A DNA stretch of 64,000 nucleotides from Desulfobotulus mexicanus (GCF_006175995.1 NZ_VDMB01000003.1:86232-150231); one strand, 5' to 3'; counted from the stretch's first letter, positions 43,801-54,595 are shown. Numbers and translations are program-made. The notes: generated from the letters alone by a model not told the origin.

Positions 43801-44581
43801 GCCTGGAATCCGGCCTGTTCAGCATCCAGAGTCTGCCCAGAGAATTTTCCACCAGATATTTTACAATCCAGTGGGGCGTAAAAAGCTGGGTGGCGGCGGG
43901 GATATTTTCCGGAGTAATTTTTTTATTTTTTTTCAGACCCTCAAAGACCTGATCTTTTTTTTCAGAAATATAAAACTGGTAAAGCCAGCCGATGACTTCC
44001 ACATCCTCACAGATTTCCGGTGTCAGGGCCTCCCGTGTTTGGTGGAGAATGGAATTTTCTGCAAGAAGGGCATCTGGCATGAGAAGTTCGGTATAATCAT
44101 TGATGCGCTGGAACATGAAGGGCATGGATGCGTTCCAGTAGTTACAGACTGCAACCACCATCATGCGGTAGGCTTCGCCCTGGGGGTCAGGGCTGACGGC
44201 TCTGCCATTGAGAAGGTCTGAAATCTGCACTCTGATTTTTTCAGGAATCAGATCTTCATCCATGTGGCCCATCTTGGCTTCAGCGAGAATTTCGGGCTGG
44301 TGCTGTCCGTCTGCGGGAGACACAATGCGGATATGGCTGTAGTGGTTAACATCCATGAAACGCAGGGCGCAGAATCGGTTGAACCAGGTGTAGGCTACCC
44401 GTTCTTCCACCTGTTCCCTGCCCTGCTCTTTGATGGCTTCCTGCAATGTTCTTACGGCTTCGGGGTTTTCCCTTCGGGCGGCACTGCCTTCTGCCAGAAC
44501 CTGATTTATTTTGGATGCAACCTCTCCCATCAGGGTACGCCGGGCAGACTGGGCAAATTTTTTAAGCTTTGAGGTATCCAT
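40859..44581 (-). CDS. pglX: BREX-1 adenine-specific DNA methyltransferase PglX
   Basis: N6-adenine methyltransferase (1240 residues) that marks host DNA for BREX self-recognition. SAM motif I is ICDPACGSGHMLTYAFDLLY and the catalytic motif IV is VIANPPYMGGKG; target recognition lies in about residues 580-830 (AT-rich DNA, see findings). Four stretches are encoded by dispersed repeat DNA kept in frame: GSGEWEVESEN, TTNEHEWTQI, TTENTEHTEKEQNKD with its inverse SVCSVYSVV, and DTNEHEGKDKKNIG with DLCSFVVQ. The ATG overlaps the brxC stop (TAATG). The frame is intact despite the insertions, so the protein is probably functional. Confidence 0.95.
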   Translation of the reverse strand: MDTSKLKKFAQSARRTLMGEVASKINQVLAEGSAARRENPEAVRTLQEAIKEQGREQVEERVAYTWFNRFCALRFMDVNHYSHIRIVSPADGQHQPEILAEAKMGHMDEDLIPEKIRVQISDLLNGRAVSPDPQGEAYRMMVVAVCNYWNASMPFMFQRINDYTELLMPDALLAENSILHQTREALTPEICEDVEVIGWLYQFYISEKKDQVFEGLKKNKKITPENIPAATQLFTPHWIVKYLVENSLGRLWMLNRPDSRLVEKMAYYIKETVGSGEWEVESENSSSRTFLKISSPEEIKICDPACGSGHMLTYAFDLLYAIYEEEGYEPSRIPGLILSNNLYGIEIDERAGNLASFALTMKARSHYRRFFKNIVSPNICVLENVDLSLEKRTTNEHEWTQILNAMCSAGVDQEALTHDLTLFSEADNFGSLLRTQLPPDQIQKAVDALMAYNESVRAPGFGFRELVHQCKKALNQADYLSQKYHVVIANPPYMGGKGMNGRLGAWLKDNYGDVKSDLFSAFMVRNTELALPKGQLGFMTPFVWMFISSYEKLRNFLISQKTITSLVQLEYSGFDGATVPICTFTIENEHQPDFKGGYVRLSDFRGSENQGPKTMEAIQNPECGWFFRASAEKFKVIPSSPIAYWVSEIFVNPFKVASETIHDLTISDGQTKTGDNDKYLRQSWEVASSTVGPNAKWWQHPKGGPYRKWFGNVDWVIDWSETARKHYQKDHVARILPEYLWGKRGISWTLITSNESSFRTLEANQIFNLAAPSLFFHDEKNIEKCLGFLNTKYVTKLLKVINPTLNMNVGEVRCLPLLYDINSRKGEINRTVRHCVTVSKADWNSYETSWDFTILPLFHPDYRQSTIKASYQKLRSHWKEMTLEMQRLEEENNRIFIEAYGLQDELTPEVPLNEITLTCNPYYRYNRKQTTENTEHTEKEQNKDFPSVCSVYSVVKKDFPIDHELEKQLLADTMKELISYAVGCMFGRYALEKPGLILANQGETIEDYYRKLQEPQIDTNEHEGKDKKNIGVDLCSFVVQPSFPADDDNVIPMLDGNWFTDDIVDRFKKFIQVAFGEEHYEENLRFVEKALGKDIRKYFLRDFYADHVKRYKKRPIYWLFSSPKGSFNALIYMHRYRHDTVSIVLNEYLREFRTKLDAQKKHLEAISIRSDTPQAEKTKALKEIAKTAKMISELEAYERDILYPLATQQIKIDLDDGVKVNYPRFGAALKKIPGLDTKGD
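41465..41541. repeat. Dispersed inverted-repeat unit inside pglX (AACCACGAATGAACAC type)
   Basis: AACCACGAATGAACACAAAT at the left and its inverse ending ATTTGTGGTT at the right form an imperfect palindrome of 77 nt. The motif family (ACCACGAATGAACACGAATG) is dispersed in many bacterial genomes. It is read through in frame by pglX. Confidence 0.8.
41717..41795. repeat. Dispersed inverted-repeat unit inside pglX (AACCACAGAATACACAGA type)
   Basis: Left arm AACCACAGAATACACAGAAC, right arm ending TTTTCCGTGGTT; a 79-nt palindrome encoding the peptides NTEHTEKEQ and VCSVYSVV. Same style of dispersed repeat as the unit at 41465. Confidence 0.8.
43377..43406. repeat. Dispersed single-arm repeat inside pglX
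   Basis: ATTTGTGTCCATTCGTGTTC followed by ATTCGTGGTT: one arm of the same repeat class, encoding TTNEHEWTQI in pglX. No inverted partner nearby. Confidence 0.75.
43735..43765. repeat. Short near-tandem repeat inside pglX
   Basis: CACTTTCCACTTCCCACTCT followed by CCACTTCCAAC, a run of about 7-nt units of the GGAAGTGGGAAGT kind, encoding the acidic peptide GSGEWEVESEN in pglX. A different dispersed family from the other three. Confidence 0.7.
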
Positions 44582-47500
44582 TAGATTTGAATCCTTTTTC
44601 CTTTTCGGATCTCTTCCAGCAGTGCATTTTTCATGGAATGGATGTATCGCTCCACATCTTTTTCATCCGCAAGCCATGCCTTATCAAAGGCAACCCTGAC
44701 GTTACGGCTGGGCACATACTCTATGACCGGTTCAGGTTTTTTCTCAAAGGCGGCTTTGGGTCTATCCCCGGACAAAGGATCAGGTTCCGGTTCTAAAGAA
44801 GGCTTTGAAAGAGGTACGGGCTGTGCCCACAGAGTTATCCTTGAAAGCAGCCGCTGATATTTTGTATCTTCAAAATGACGCAGGCTGTCACGGATAACAG
44901 GTATGAGTTTCTGTTTTTCAATGCCTTTGATACTTTCATCAAAGGACTTTATGATCTCATCTTTCTGGTTTTCATTGAGCTTTAAAAATTCTTCCATGGT
45001 GCAGATGCGGGTTTTCAGTTCTTCTATATTTTTCTTTGCGCTTAATATTTCAGCCTCAATCCTCTTTTTGATTTCCCTTTCCAGGGCACCCACATGGGCC
45101 TTTATCTGCTGCATTCCGTTACCCTTGAAGCACCGGGGATCATTCAAGGCTTTTTGAAGAACTTCAGGCGAAATATAAGCATGTCCTGATTCCTTTAACT
45201 CAAAGGCAGAATCACCTTCCCTTTGAATACATGCAAAATTATCTTTCTGCTCAGCCATAAAGTCCATGGCCTGATCAAAAATTTCCCTTTGGGAACCCTC
45301 CATGAACCTGATGACAGGGTCAATAAGATCCTCTTTCAGGTCATAAAGCCTGTCTTCATGGCGGCCAAGCTCTGTGAGATACCAGTCATAGGGTTTTTCT
45401 GAGCATTCCTTAAGAGTTTCAACAGCGGGAGCCAGTGCGTTTAAAAAAGGATAGCGGGAAGATTGGCTCAGGAGTTTTTCCATAAGCTGCTTGAGTTTCT
45501 GCAAGGCCGCATCCGTGTCCCTTGCCAGAGCTTTTGCCTCAGTGGAAGCTGCGGGCTGATTAAAAAATTCTTCATAAAATTCTTTCAGCTTACGCACCTG
45601 AGAAGCAGCAAATTCAACCTGAGGTTCCAGAACAAGTCTGGGGTGGGCCTGGGTATTCCGGAGCATTTTTTCATAGGCCTTTTCCTCAAGCAGGTTGGTA
45701 TCATACCTGATTTCAACCTTGCCCCTTACCATAAGGGAAGCCAGATTTGAAAGTATGGCCGGATAGGGCCAGCCATAGGGCTTTTTTTCAAACCTTTCAA
45801 GAACGCCCTTCACCGTATTTCGTATGGCTGCTTTTTTATTGGATGTGATAAAACTGAGAACTTCCTGCTCCGCCTCAGACATGGGGGCAGCATCCGTGCC
45901 AAACAGCGCATCTTTATTGCGATGAAGATGGCTTGATATATCATCTTCATTATAGGAAAGGCCTTTCAGGATTTTAAGATTGGGATAACTGAGGGCCACA
46001 AGCTCCTGAAAACCTGCCTTTATCCTGGCCTGAGCTTCTCCTGACTTCAGATCCAGCTCCTTACCCGCCACAAGAAGCCTCGCTTTACCCAAGAGCTCCT
46101 GAATACGCGATTCAATTTCCCGCCCTCTTTCCTGATTCTGGGAAATTTTTTGATCCAGTATTCTTTTTACGGAATCCTGCTGGGCCGCAGTGGTATTCTG
46201 TCTTACATACTTTTCCGTTTTCTTAAGCATCATAAGATCCTGCATAAGCCTTGCATCGGCTGGCATCAGAACAAAAAGCTCGTCCATATCATAATTTGAT
46301 TTGATGCGGATCATTTCCAGATTTTCTGCATGTTCATGGAAAGGGCTGATCACATGGATGCTCAGTTCCTGTTCACGGTCATAAAGACGGTCATCGAGTT
46401 TTCTGGAAAAAATAAAATGCTGCCCATTGGAATCCAAAGGAATTTTTCTTAGCCTGACAATCTGATCAAAAATTATTTTTTTAAGCTCTGAGGCAATCTC
46501 GGATGTTTCAATTTCCGTATTCTTGATCTCTTCTTCAATATCCTTTTCTTCATCCGTGAGGTAGGCATAGAGATCACCGTTGCGCTGGATATAGGTCTGC
46601 TGCTCAAGGAGATTCAGGGCTTCTTCTATCTCTTTTTTAAGGCTTGAAAGATCCTGATCAAAGCCTTTAAGCATGAGAACACTTAAGTTTCTGATGGAAG
46701 GCTTGAATTCTTTTACATATTTTACAAGGAAAAGGGCTTTGAGAATGCGAACCCCAAAGGGATGGCCCAGATGGATTTCTGCCTGCTGGACTGGCTGCTG
46801 AATCCGGGCTTTCAGTGCCGTACGGATACCTTCAAACATCAGATCAAAGGTGGCAAGTTCTCCGGGAAGGTGGTTGCCTATGTGAATGGCCACCTGCTGA
46901 AAAACCGCCAGCATGGATCTTTCACCCACAGAGCTGTGCTTTCCTTCAAAGGCATTGTGTATGGAGAGGTTCTGAATTGCAGACTGGAACAGGGCAAACT
47001 GATAGGGCACAAAGGGATAGGTATCAATGAAATGCTCTTCATCAGTAAAATTGCGATAATGCACCGATCCATCTGTAAAATCAAAAAGGGTTTTAAAATT
47101 GTTGGACTGGTTTTTATAAAGATCAGAAAGCAAAGCAACGCCTTCTTCGTTTTTCTTCAGCAGGCGTTTTTGAATAACCTCTGCCACATCGGCACTGGTA
47201 AGTTTCATGCGGTTGGAAAAACGGGCCTGAATTTTTGTAAAATCGTTCCCCTTGTGTCTGTCCATTTCACCGATGACCCGGGACATATCTTCCTGGGCCG
47301 TAACAATCACCCATGATCTGCCCCGGCACCGGGTAGCAAGGCTTTCTGCAATGGTCTGAAGGTTTGTCATGAGCTTTGTGTTGTTGGCGATGTACTGGCC
47401 CACCTCATCCACAAAAAAATTGAGCCTGAAACCCGGAACCTGTCTTTCTATCCAGTCATTCACCTTTTCGGCAAAATCCTCTATGGAGACCCTGTACTGG

Positions 47501-48180
47501 CTGCGGTATTTATCGAGAATGCCTGCGGCTTCGCTTTTATCTCCCCCCGTTGCCGCAGCATAGGCTTCTGCTATGTTTTTTGATTCAAGAAGAGCCTGCT
47601 CCCTTCCCCTCTGCCATGGTTTTCCTGCTGTTTGTGCATAGGCAGACTGGAACGCTTCCAAAAGACCACGGGAATCCAGATCCCGTTCAAACTGAGCAAT
47701 ATGCCCATGTTTTCCGTAGTAGCCGCAGGACTCATCAAAAACCTTTACAAAAACCGCAAGCAGGGCATCCATCTGGGTTTTACTGATAACATCGGCTTTC
47801 TGATCAATGTTAAAAAGAATGCTTTTGGAAGGAATCTGAACGGCCCTTTTTAAATCTCCGCTTAAAATCTTATTGTCTGCACATTTAGGAAGAAAAAAAT
47901 TCAGGGCGGTCTCTCCATCTATTTCCCTGTTTTCAAGTACATAGGCAAGAATCTTTAAAAGATGGGATTTACCGGAACCAAAAAATCCTGAAATCCATAC
48001 ACCATTGGCCCCTTCATAGTTGTTATAGGCAGCAAGGAAGGACTCAATGCGCTTTTCCGCTTCACCCGTAAGGACATACTCATCAAATTCAATACGCAGT
48101 TCTGATTCATCATCGGCCTTGATAACGCCTTCTATGCTGCGATCAACGGGTTTTTTGAATATGGATTTCAGTGTTTTCAA
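44581..48180 (-). CDS. brxC: BREX system P-loop protein BrxC
   Basis: Large AAA/ORC-like ATPase (1199 residues) required for BREX defence and methylation. Walker A WISGFFGSGKSHLLKILAYV is near residue 60; the downstream FFVDEVGQYIANNTKLMTNL and SWVIVTAQEDMSRVIGEMDR contain Walker B and sensor regions. The remainder is long helical and includes coiled-coil stretches (about 520-720 and 980-1090). The opening LKSIFKKPVDRSIEGVIKAD is the family hallmark. It begins 12 nt after brxB and its stop overlaps the pglX start. Confidence 0.95.
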   Translation of the reverse strand: MKTLKSIFKKPVDRSIEGVIKADDESELRIEFDEYVLTGEAEKRIESFLAAYNNYEGANGVWISGFFGSGKSHLLKILAYVLENREIDGETALNFFLPKCADNKILSGDLKRAVQIPSKSILFNIDQKADVISKTQMDALLAVFVKVFDESCGYYGKHGHIAQFERDLDSRGLLEAFQSAYAQTAGKPWQRGREQALLESKNIAEAYAAATGGDKSEAAGILDKYRSQYRVSIEDFAEKVNDWIERQVPGFRLNFFVDEVGQYIANNTKLMTNLQTIAESLATRCRGRSWVIVTAQEDMSRVIGEMDRHKGNDFTKIQARFSNRMKLTSADVAEVIQKRLLKKNEEGVALLSDLYKNQSNNFKTLFDFTDGSVHYRNFTDEEHFIDTYPFVPYQFALFQSAIQNLSIHNAFEGKHSSVGERSMLAVFQQVAIHIGNHLPGELATFDLMFEGIRTALKARIQQPVQQAEIHLGHPFGVRILKALFLVKYVKEFKPSIRNLSVLMLKGFDQDLSSLKKEIEEALNLLEQQTYIQRNGDLYAYLTDEEKDIEEEIKNTEIETSEIASELKKIIFDQIVRLRKIPLDSNGQHFIFSRKLDDRLYDREQELSIHVISPFHEHAENLEMIRIKSNYDMDELFVLMPADARLMQDLMMLKKTEKYVRQNTTAAQQDSVKRILDQKISQNQERGREIESRIQELLGKARLLVAGKELDLKSGEAQARIKAGFQELVALSYPNLKILKGLSYNEDDISSHLHRNKDALFGTDAAPMSEAEQEVLSFITSNKKAAIRNTVKGVLERFEKKPYGWPYPAILSNLASLMVRGKVEIRYDTNLLEEKAYEKMLRNTQAHPRLVLEPQVEFAASQVRKLKEFYEEFFNQPAASTEAKALARDTDAALQKLKQLMEKLLSQSSRYPFLNALAPAVETLKECSEKPYDWYLTELGRHEDRLYDLKEDLIDPVIRFMEGSQREIFDQAMDFMAEQKDNFACIQREGDSAFELKESGHAYISPEVLQKALNDPRCFKGNGMQQIKAHVGALEREIKKRIEAEILSAKKNIEELKTRICTMEEFLKLNENQKDEIIKSFDESIKGIEKQKLIPVIRDSLRHFEDTKYQRLLSRITLWAQPVPLSKPSLEPEPDPLSGDRPKAAFEKKPEPVIEYVPSRNVRVAFDKAWLADEKDVERYIHSMKNALLEEIRKGKRIQI

Positions 48181-48192
48181 GATTTTCCTCGC

Positions 48193-48804
48193 TTATGACT
48201 GGCAATGATAGATATTGAAAGCCCTGTAATAGTTATCATCCCTGAGTTTTCCAAAAAGCTCCAAAGAAGAACCCGACTCAAGGCAATGGCTGTAGGTTCC
48301 CGGAAAAAACATCAGGGTCGGTTTTTCCTTGGCCTTACTCTGAAGGTTATTCAGCAGATGATGGGACCTTATATATGGAAAAACCTCACCAATTCCTGAA
48401 AGAAAGAGAAGATCAAAATCAGCTTCTTCCATGCGGGCTGCAATGGCAGGAACAAAATGATGTTCAGGATCAAGAACTCCCCGAAGAAGCTCCATCAGCT
48501 CTTCCTTTGAAACCTCATTTTCCACCTCCATAATCTGCTGCCATATTTCCCTTTCTTTCAAAAGATCAATGGAAAGGTCATAAAGATTGATATGGAGAAC
48601 CTTAATATCAGACTTTTCAAGCTGCCTGATAAGGTTTTTTATAAGTCTTTCCATATCCGTAGCTTCTTCCGGTCTGAAAGGACAGATAAAAAAAGGGACC
48701 TCATTGCCAATACCCTGCTTTTGCAAAAAACGCTGGCCTGAAATTACAGAGACAAGGAATTCAAACCTGTCTTTTATCGGCATCAAAGATGGATCATTTT
48801 TCAA
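48193..48804 (-). CDS. brxB: BREX protein BrxB (DUF1788)
   Basis: 203-residue BREX core protein. Recognised by PIKDRFEFLVSVISGQRFLQ, PFFICPFRPEEATDMERLIK and the C-terminal MFFPGTYSHCLESGSSLELF with DDNYYRAFNI. Biochemical role undetermined in the family, though required for defence and methylation. Second gene of the operon, 23 nt after brxA and 12 nt before brxC. Confidence 0.93.
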   Translation of the reverse strand: MKNDPSLMPIKDRFEFLVSVISGQRFLQKQGIGNEVPFFICPFRPEEATDMERLIKNLIRQLEKSDIKVLHINLYDLSIDLLKEREIWQQIMEVENEVSKEELMELLRGVLDPEHHFVPAIAARMEEADFDLLFLSGIGEVFPYIRSHHLLNNLQSKAKEKPTLMFFPGTYSHCLESGSSLELFGKLRDDNYYRAFNIYHCQS

Positions 48805-48827
48805 GTTGGCCTTCCTTTCAGATCCCC

Positions 48828-49415
48828 TTAAAAAAGAGGAAAATAAGCAAACTCCCCAGCATTACCCTGTCGGATAATCCGGATAAACTCAGGACTTAGG
48901 AGGGCTGGCTGAATCTTATTGTCTTTTGTAATAAGATCAGCTTCACGGAGTATCCTGAAAAGCACCTGACGAAGCTTCTTTTTTGTTGAAGACCGTATGG
49001 CATCAAGCTCAGGATGCCATTGGGATTTTCTGCTAAAAAACATTTCAAAATCATCAAAGGTGAGATCCGGTTTACCCGTGAAAAAATTTTCCCTTAGAAC
49101 TTCCACAGCAAACTCAGCTATGAAGCTGTACCTTCTGCATATGGCTATCCATAGCATATATGCCTGTTCCTGACGACAGCAGGACAGCATAAATTCAAGC
49201 TCATTTTTTTGAAGCATTTTAAGGCGGGAAATATTGACATTACACAATTTTTTTAATGTGGTCAGGGTTCTTGACTGAAAAAGATTATCCCTTAAAGCTG
49301 TTTTTTGAACAAAAAGCCAGTCATCAGTATCCAGATAAAGACCTGCCAGAGTAAGAGCCTCATTCAAGAAGAGTCCCCCGGTTGTAAAGGAAAGACTATA
49401 ATTACTTGTTTCCAT
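48828..49415 (-). CDS. brxA: BREX protein BrxA (DUF1819)
   Basis: First gene of the BREX operon (195 residues). The DUF1819 pattern shows in YSLSFTTGGLFLNEALTLAG, the helical middle QAYMLWIAICRRYSFIAEFA and NFFTGKPDLTFDDFEMFF. Family members are small helical DNA-binding proteins needed for phage restriction. No BrxR/WYL-type regulator lies upstream; the region up to tRNA-Arg has an inverted repeat that might bind one encoded elsewhere. Confidence 0.92.
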   Translation of the reverse strand: METSNYSLSFTTGGLFLNEALTLAGLYLDTDDWLFVQKTALRDNLFQSRTLTTLKKLCNVNISRLKMLQKNELEFMLSCCRQEQAYMLWIAICRRYSFIAEFAVEVLRENFFTGKPDLTFDDFEMFFSRKSQWHPELDAIRSSTKKKLRQVLFRILREADLITKDNKIQPALLSPEFIRIIRQGNAGEFAYFPLF

Positions 49416-49615
49416 AGATAAAATACCATCATCTGAAGTGGATGGGTCCGTTCATACAAAATGCCTGCATCAATAAGAATGAGGCAGGATAATATTTTTT
49501 CAAACGCCTGCTCTTATGATGTTCTGTTACAGCTTTTATAAAGTGGTGGCAATGGGGAAGGAGTAAAGACGAAGATTGGGATAAAACTGGGATTTTCTGG
49601 TGTTCCATTTTCCAA
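49416..49615 (-). promoter_or_regulatory. Upstream region of the BREX operon
   Basis: About 200 nt without a gene. On the minus strand TTGAAA, a 17-nt spacer and ATTCTT form a weak promoter candidate about 75-105 nt before brxA. Overlapping it is the inverted repeat CCTGC/GCAGG (49464-49488), a possible operator. Direct support is weak. Confidence 0.4.
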
Positions 49616-49650
49616 AAACAAAAAAGGCTTACAGCCTTATGCTGTAAGCC
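49616..49650 (-). terminator. Intrinsic terminator of tRNA-Arg
   Basis: On the minus strand a perfect 10-bp stem GGCTTACAGC/GCTGTAAGCC (loop ATAAG) is followed by TTTTTTGTTTTT. It ends the tRNA transcript before the BREX operon. Confidence 0.92.
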
Positions 49651-49662
49651 CTTGATTTTTTA

Positions 49663-49739
49663 TGGCGCGCCCGGCACGATTCGAACGTGCGACCTACGGA
49701 TTCGTAGTCCGGTACTCTATCCAGCTGAGCTACGGGCGC
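49663..49739 (-). tRNA. tRNA-Arg (anticodon ACG)
   Basis: 77-nt tRNA: acceptor GCGCCCG/CGGGCGC, D arm GCTCAGCTGGATAGAGT, anticodon loop CTACGAA (ACG), T arm GCACGTTCGAATCGTGC and an encoded CCA. A34 needs deamination to inosine to read CGU/CGC/CGA, and the responsible deaminase gene tadA is divergently adjacent. Confidence 0.98.
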
Positions 49740-49776
49740 TCAAAACTGAGACGACTTATAGAGTAAGCTTTGCAGC

Positions 49777-49805
49777 TTGTCAAACATAAAATCTGCGTAT
49801 ACAAT
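49777..49805 (+). promoter_or_regulatory. tadA promoter, apparently leaderless
   Basis: -35 TTGTCA (49777-49782), 17-bp spacer, -10 TACAAT (49800-49805). The expected start of transcription, 7 nt on, is the A of the tadA ATG at 49812. No Shine-Dalgarno is present between the -10 box and the ATG. Confidence 0.65.
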
Positions 49806-49811
49806 TTTTTT

Positions 49812-50294
49812 ATGGAAGATGAATACTACATGCAGCTTGCCCTGGATGCTGCTAAAAAGGCTGGACAAATTGATGAAGTTCCGATAGGTGCAGTGATTGT
49901 TCAAAAAACAGGTACGGTGCTGGCCACCGCCTGGAACAGAACCATCAGCAACTGCGACCCTACAGCCCATGCGGAAATCCTTGTGCTCCGAAAGGCTTCG
50001 GAATGCATGGGAAATTACAGACTGCCGGATACAACTTTATATGTCACCATGGAACCCTGCATCATGTGCATGGGAGCCATAGTCCATGCACGCATAGGAA
50101 GACTTGTCTATGGTGCGGCAGATATAAAATGGGGTGCTGCGGGGTCTCTTTATGATTTTTCAAATGACACCCGGCTGAATCACCGTATGGATGTACAGGG
50201 CGGCATACTGGAACAGCCCTGCAGAGAAATTGTGCAGCTTTTTTTCCGTGAAAAAAGAGCCCTTGCAAAAGAAAGAAAAAAACAGCAGGTGTAA
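49812..50294 (+). CDS. tadA: tRNA-specific adenosine deaminase TadA
   Basis: Zinc deaminase (160 residues) that converts A34 of tRNA-Arg(ACG) to inosine. The zinc site is PTAHAEILVLRKA (His, catalytic Glu) plus PCIMCMGAIVHARI (two Cys). The family opening EDEYYMQLALDAAKKAGQID and VPIGAVIV are clear. I start at ATG 49812; an in-frame ATG at 49770 would place the promoter inside the gene and adds residues atypical of the family. Its substrate tRNA is encoded 70 nt away on the opposite strand. CMP/guanine deaminase is less likely because of the PCIMCMGA motif. Confidence 0.94.
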   Translation: MEDEYYMQLALDAAKKAGQIDEVPIGAVIVQKTGTVLATAWNRTISNCDPTAHAEILVLRKASECMGNYRLPDTTLYVTMEPCIMCMGAIVHARIGRLVYGAADIKWGAAGSLYDFSNDTRLNHRMDVQGGILEQPCREIVQLFFREKRALAKERKKQQV

Positions 50295-50311
50295 TCCTGC
50301 TTTTTCGTTGA

Positions 50312-51694
<1,383 letters not shown>

Positions 51695-51758
51695 TCTGAT
51701 GACTACCGGACTCAGCCACAGCTTGCTGGTCAGATTATTGTCAGATCATGATTACGAG

Positions 51759-52170
51759 GTAATTATTCAGCACAGTTTATTCTGAACGGCACATACTGTA
51801 ATTGCAGCAGCTTTGTACTATTGCAAGGCTCCGTGGCTATTTGCAAGTGACATTGCAATCGTTTCGGATCAGAGCTTTACAGGCCTGTGCGAAAGAAGCG
51901 GCAACTGTCTGACCCGCCACAAAGGCAGCGTACCAAGGCCTGCCATGGTAATCAAAAAGCTTATCCTGCCTGTGGCGGGGAGTTTTTGCCGCTTCCGCAC
52001 AGGGCAAGAAGCTCCCGAATCCGGCACTCAAGATCCATAGGCACTTTTTGCTCCCGTAAAGGGCTTGAGCTTTTCAGCTTGAGTGCCGGATTGCGTCACG
52101 GGCAAATAGCCTGGGGCCTGTGCATCTGTCTTGCAGGTATGGTACTTGGAAAATGGTGCTGAACAGTTAC
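51759..52170 (+). repeat. MITE-like element, copy 5 (both hairpin modules), with near-perfect target duplication
   Basis: The longest copy (412 bp). Left end GTAATTATTCAGCACA (51759-51774), right end GGTGCTGAACAGTTAC (52155-52170). Flanking octamers ATTACGAG (51751-51758) and GTTACGAG (52171-52178) match at 7 of 8, an independent sign of target duplication. The main hairpin module A is about 51873-52002. The nested module B at 52021-52089 has arms CCGGCACTCAAG/CTTGAGTGCCGG. The left third matches copy 2 rather than copies 3 and 4. It separates the convergent purA and ligA genes. Confidence 0.93.
52021..52089 (+). repeat. Nested hairpin module B inside element copy 5
   Basis: 69-nt hairpin with 12-bp perfect arms, about 85% or more identical by eye to the module in copy 2. 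In copies without it the sequence reads CCCGAATAAGATTGCG; here CCCGAAT joins the module, which joins ATTGCG. Confidence 0.85.
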
Positions 52171-52193
52171 GTTACGAGCAGATATTTTAATAC

Positions 52194-52215
52194 GGGCAGG
52201 CCTTCAGGCCTGCCC
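52194..52215 (-). terminator. Hairpin at the ligA end
   Basis: Perfect 9-bp stem GGGCAGGCC-TTCA-GGCCTGCCC, 20 nt beyond the ligA stop. On the minus strand it is followed by an AT-rich but not T-only stretch. Confidence 0.75.
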
Positions 52216-52234
52216 CTGTGAATGCTTCAAGCAA

Positions 52235-54301
<2,067 letters not shown>

Positions 54302-54304
54302 TCA

Positions 54305-54565
54305 TCAATCCATGGGATTGTTATGTTCTTCCAGCCCATCTTTTATGTCATCTATGTTATCATAGATCCACTGCACATCCTCGATGGTCAGCCTGCCCGA
54401 CTTCACGGGTGCCCTGTCGGAACCATCCTTTTTTTTCAGCATCCTCGGTCCGATCTGCAACTTGGCCTCACCGCCGTCATAGCTGTGTATGGCAACCACA
54501 AGACCTGTTTCCTCACTTCTCCATGATTTCAAAACCTTATCCTTTGACGGATCAAAACCAGCCAT
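54305..54565 (-). CDS. Small hypothetical protein (86 aa)
   Basis: Soluble acidic protein with no recognised domain: a beta-rich first half (LKSWRSEETGLVVAIHSYDG, KLQIGPRMLKKKDG) and helical second half (LTIEDVQWIYDNIDDIKDGL). AAGGAGG lies 5 nt before the ATG, indicating good expression. It sits 30 nt after glyS and 3 nt before ligA in the same direction, so it is part of the glyQ-glyS-orf-ligA gene line. Function unknown. Confidence 0.75.
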   Translation of the reverse strand: MAGFDPSKDKVLKSWRSEETGLVVAIHSYDGGEAKLQIGPRMLKKKDGSDRAPVKSGRLTIEDVQWIYDNIDDIKDGLEEHNNPMD

Positions 54566-54595
54566 TCTACCTCCTTAATGTATAGTCAGCCATTG

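Noticed and set aside
33682-49739. BREX island as a tRNA-integrated element with att sites
   Set aside because: The island lies downstream of the tRNA-Arg 3' end, but I found no copy of the tRNA 3' end at the far edge and no integrase gene in the window.
49770-49811. Upstream in-frame start for tadA
   Set aside because: It would place the -35 and -10 boxes inside the gene, and homologues begin at the later Met.
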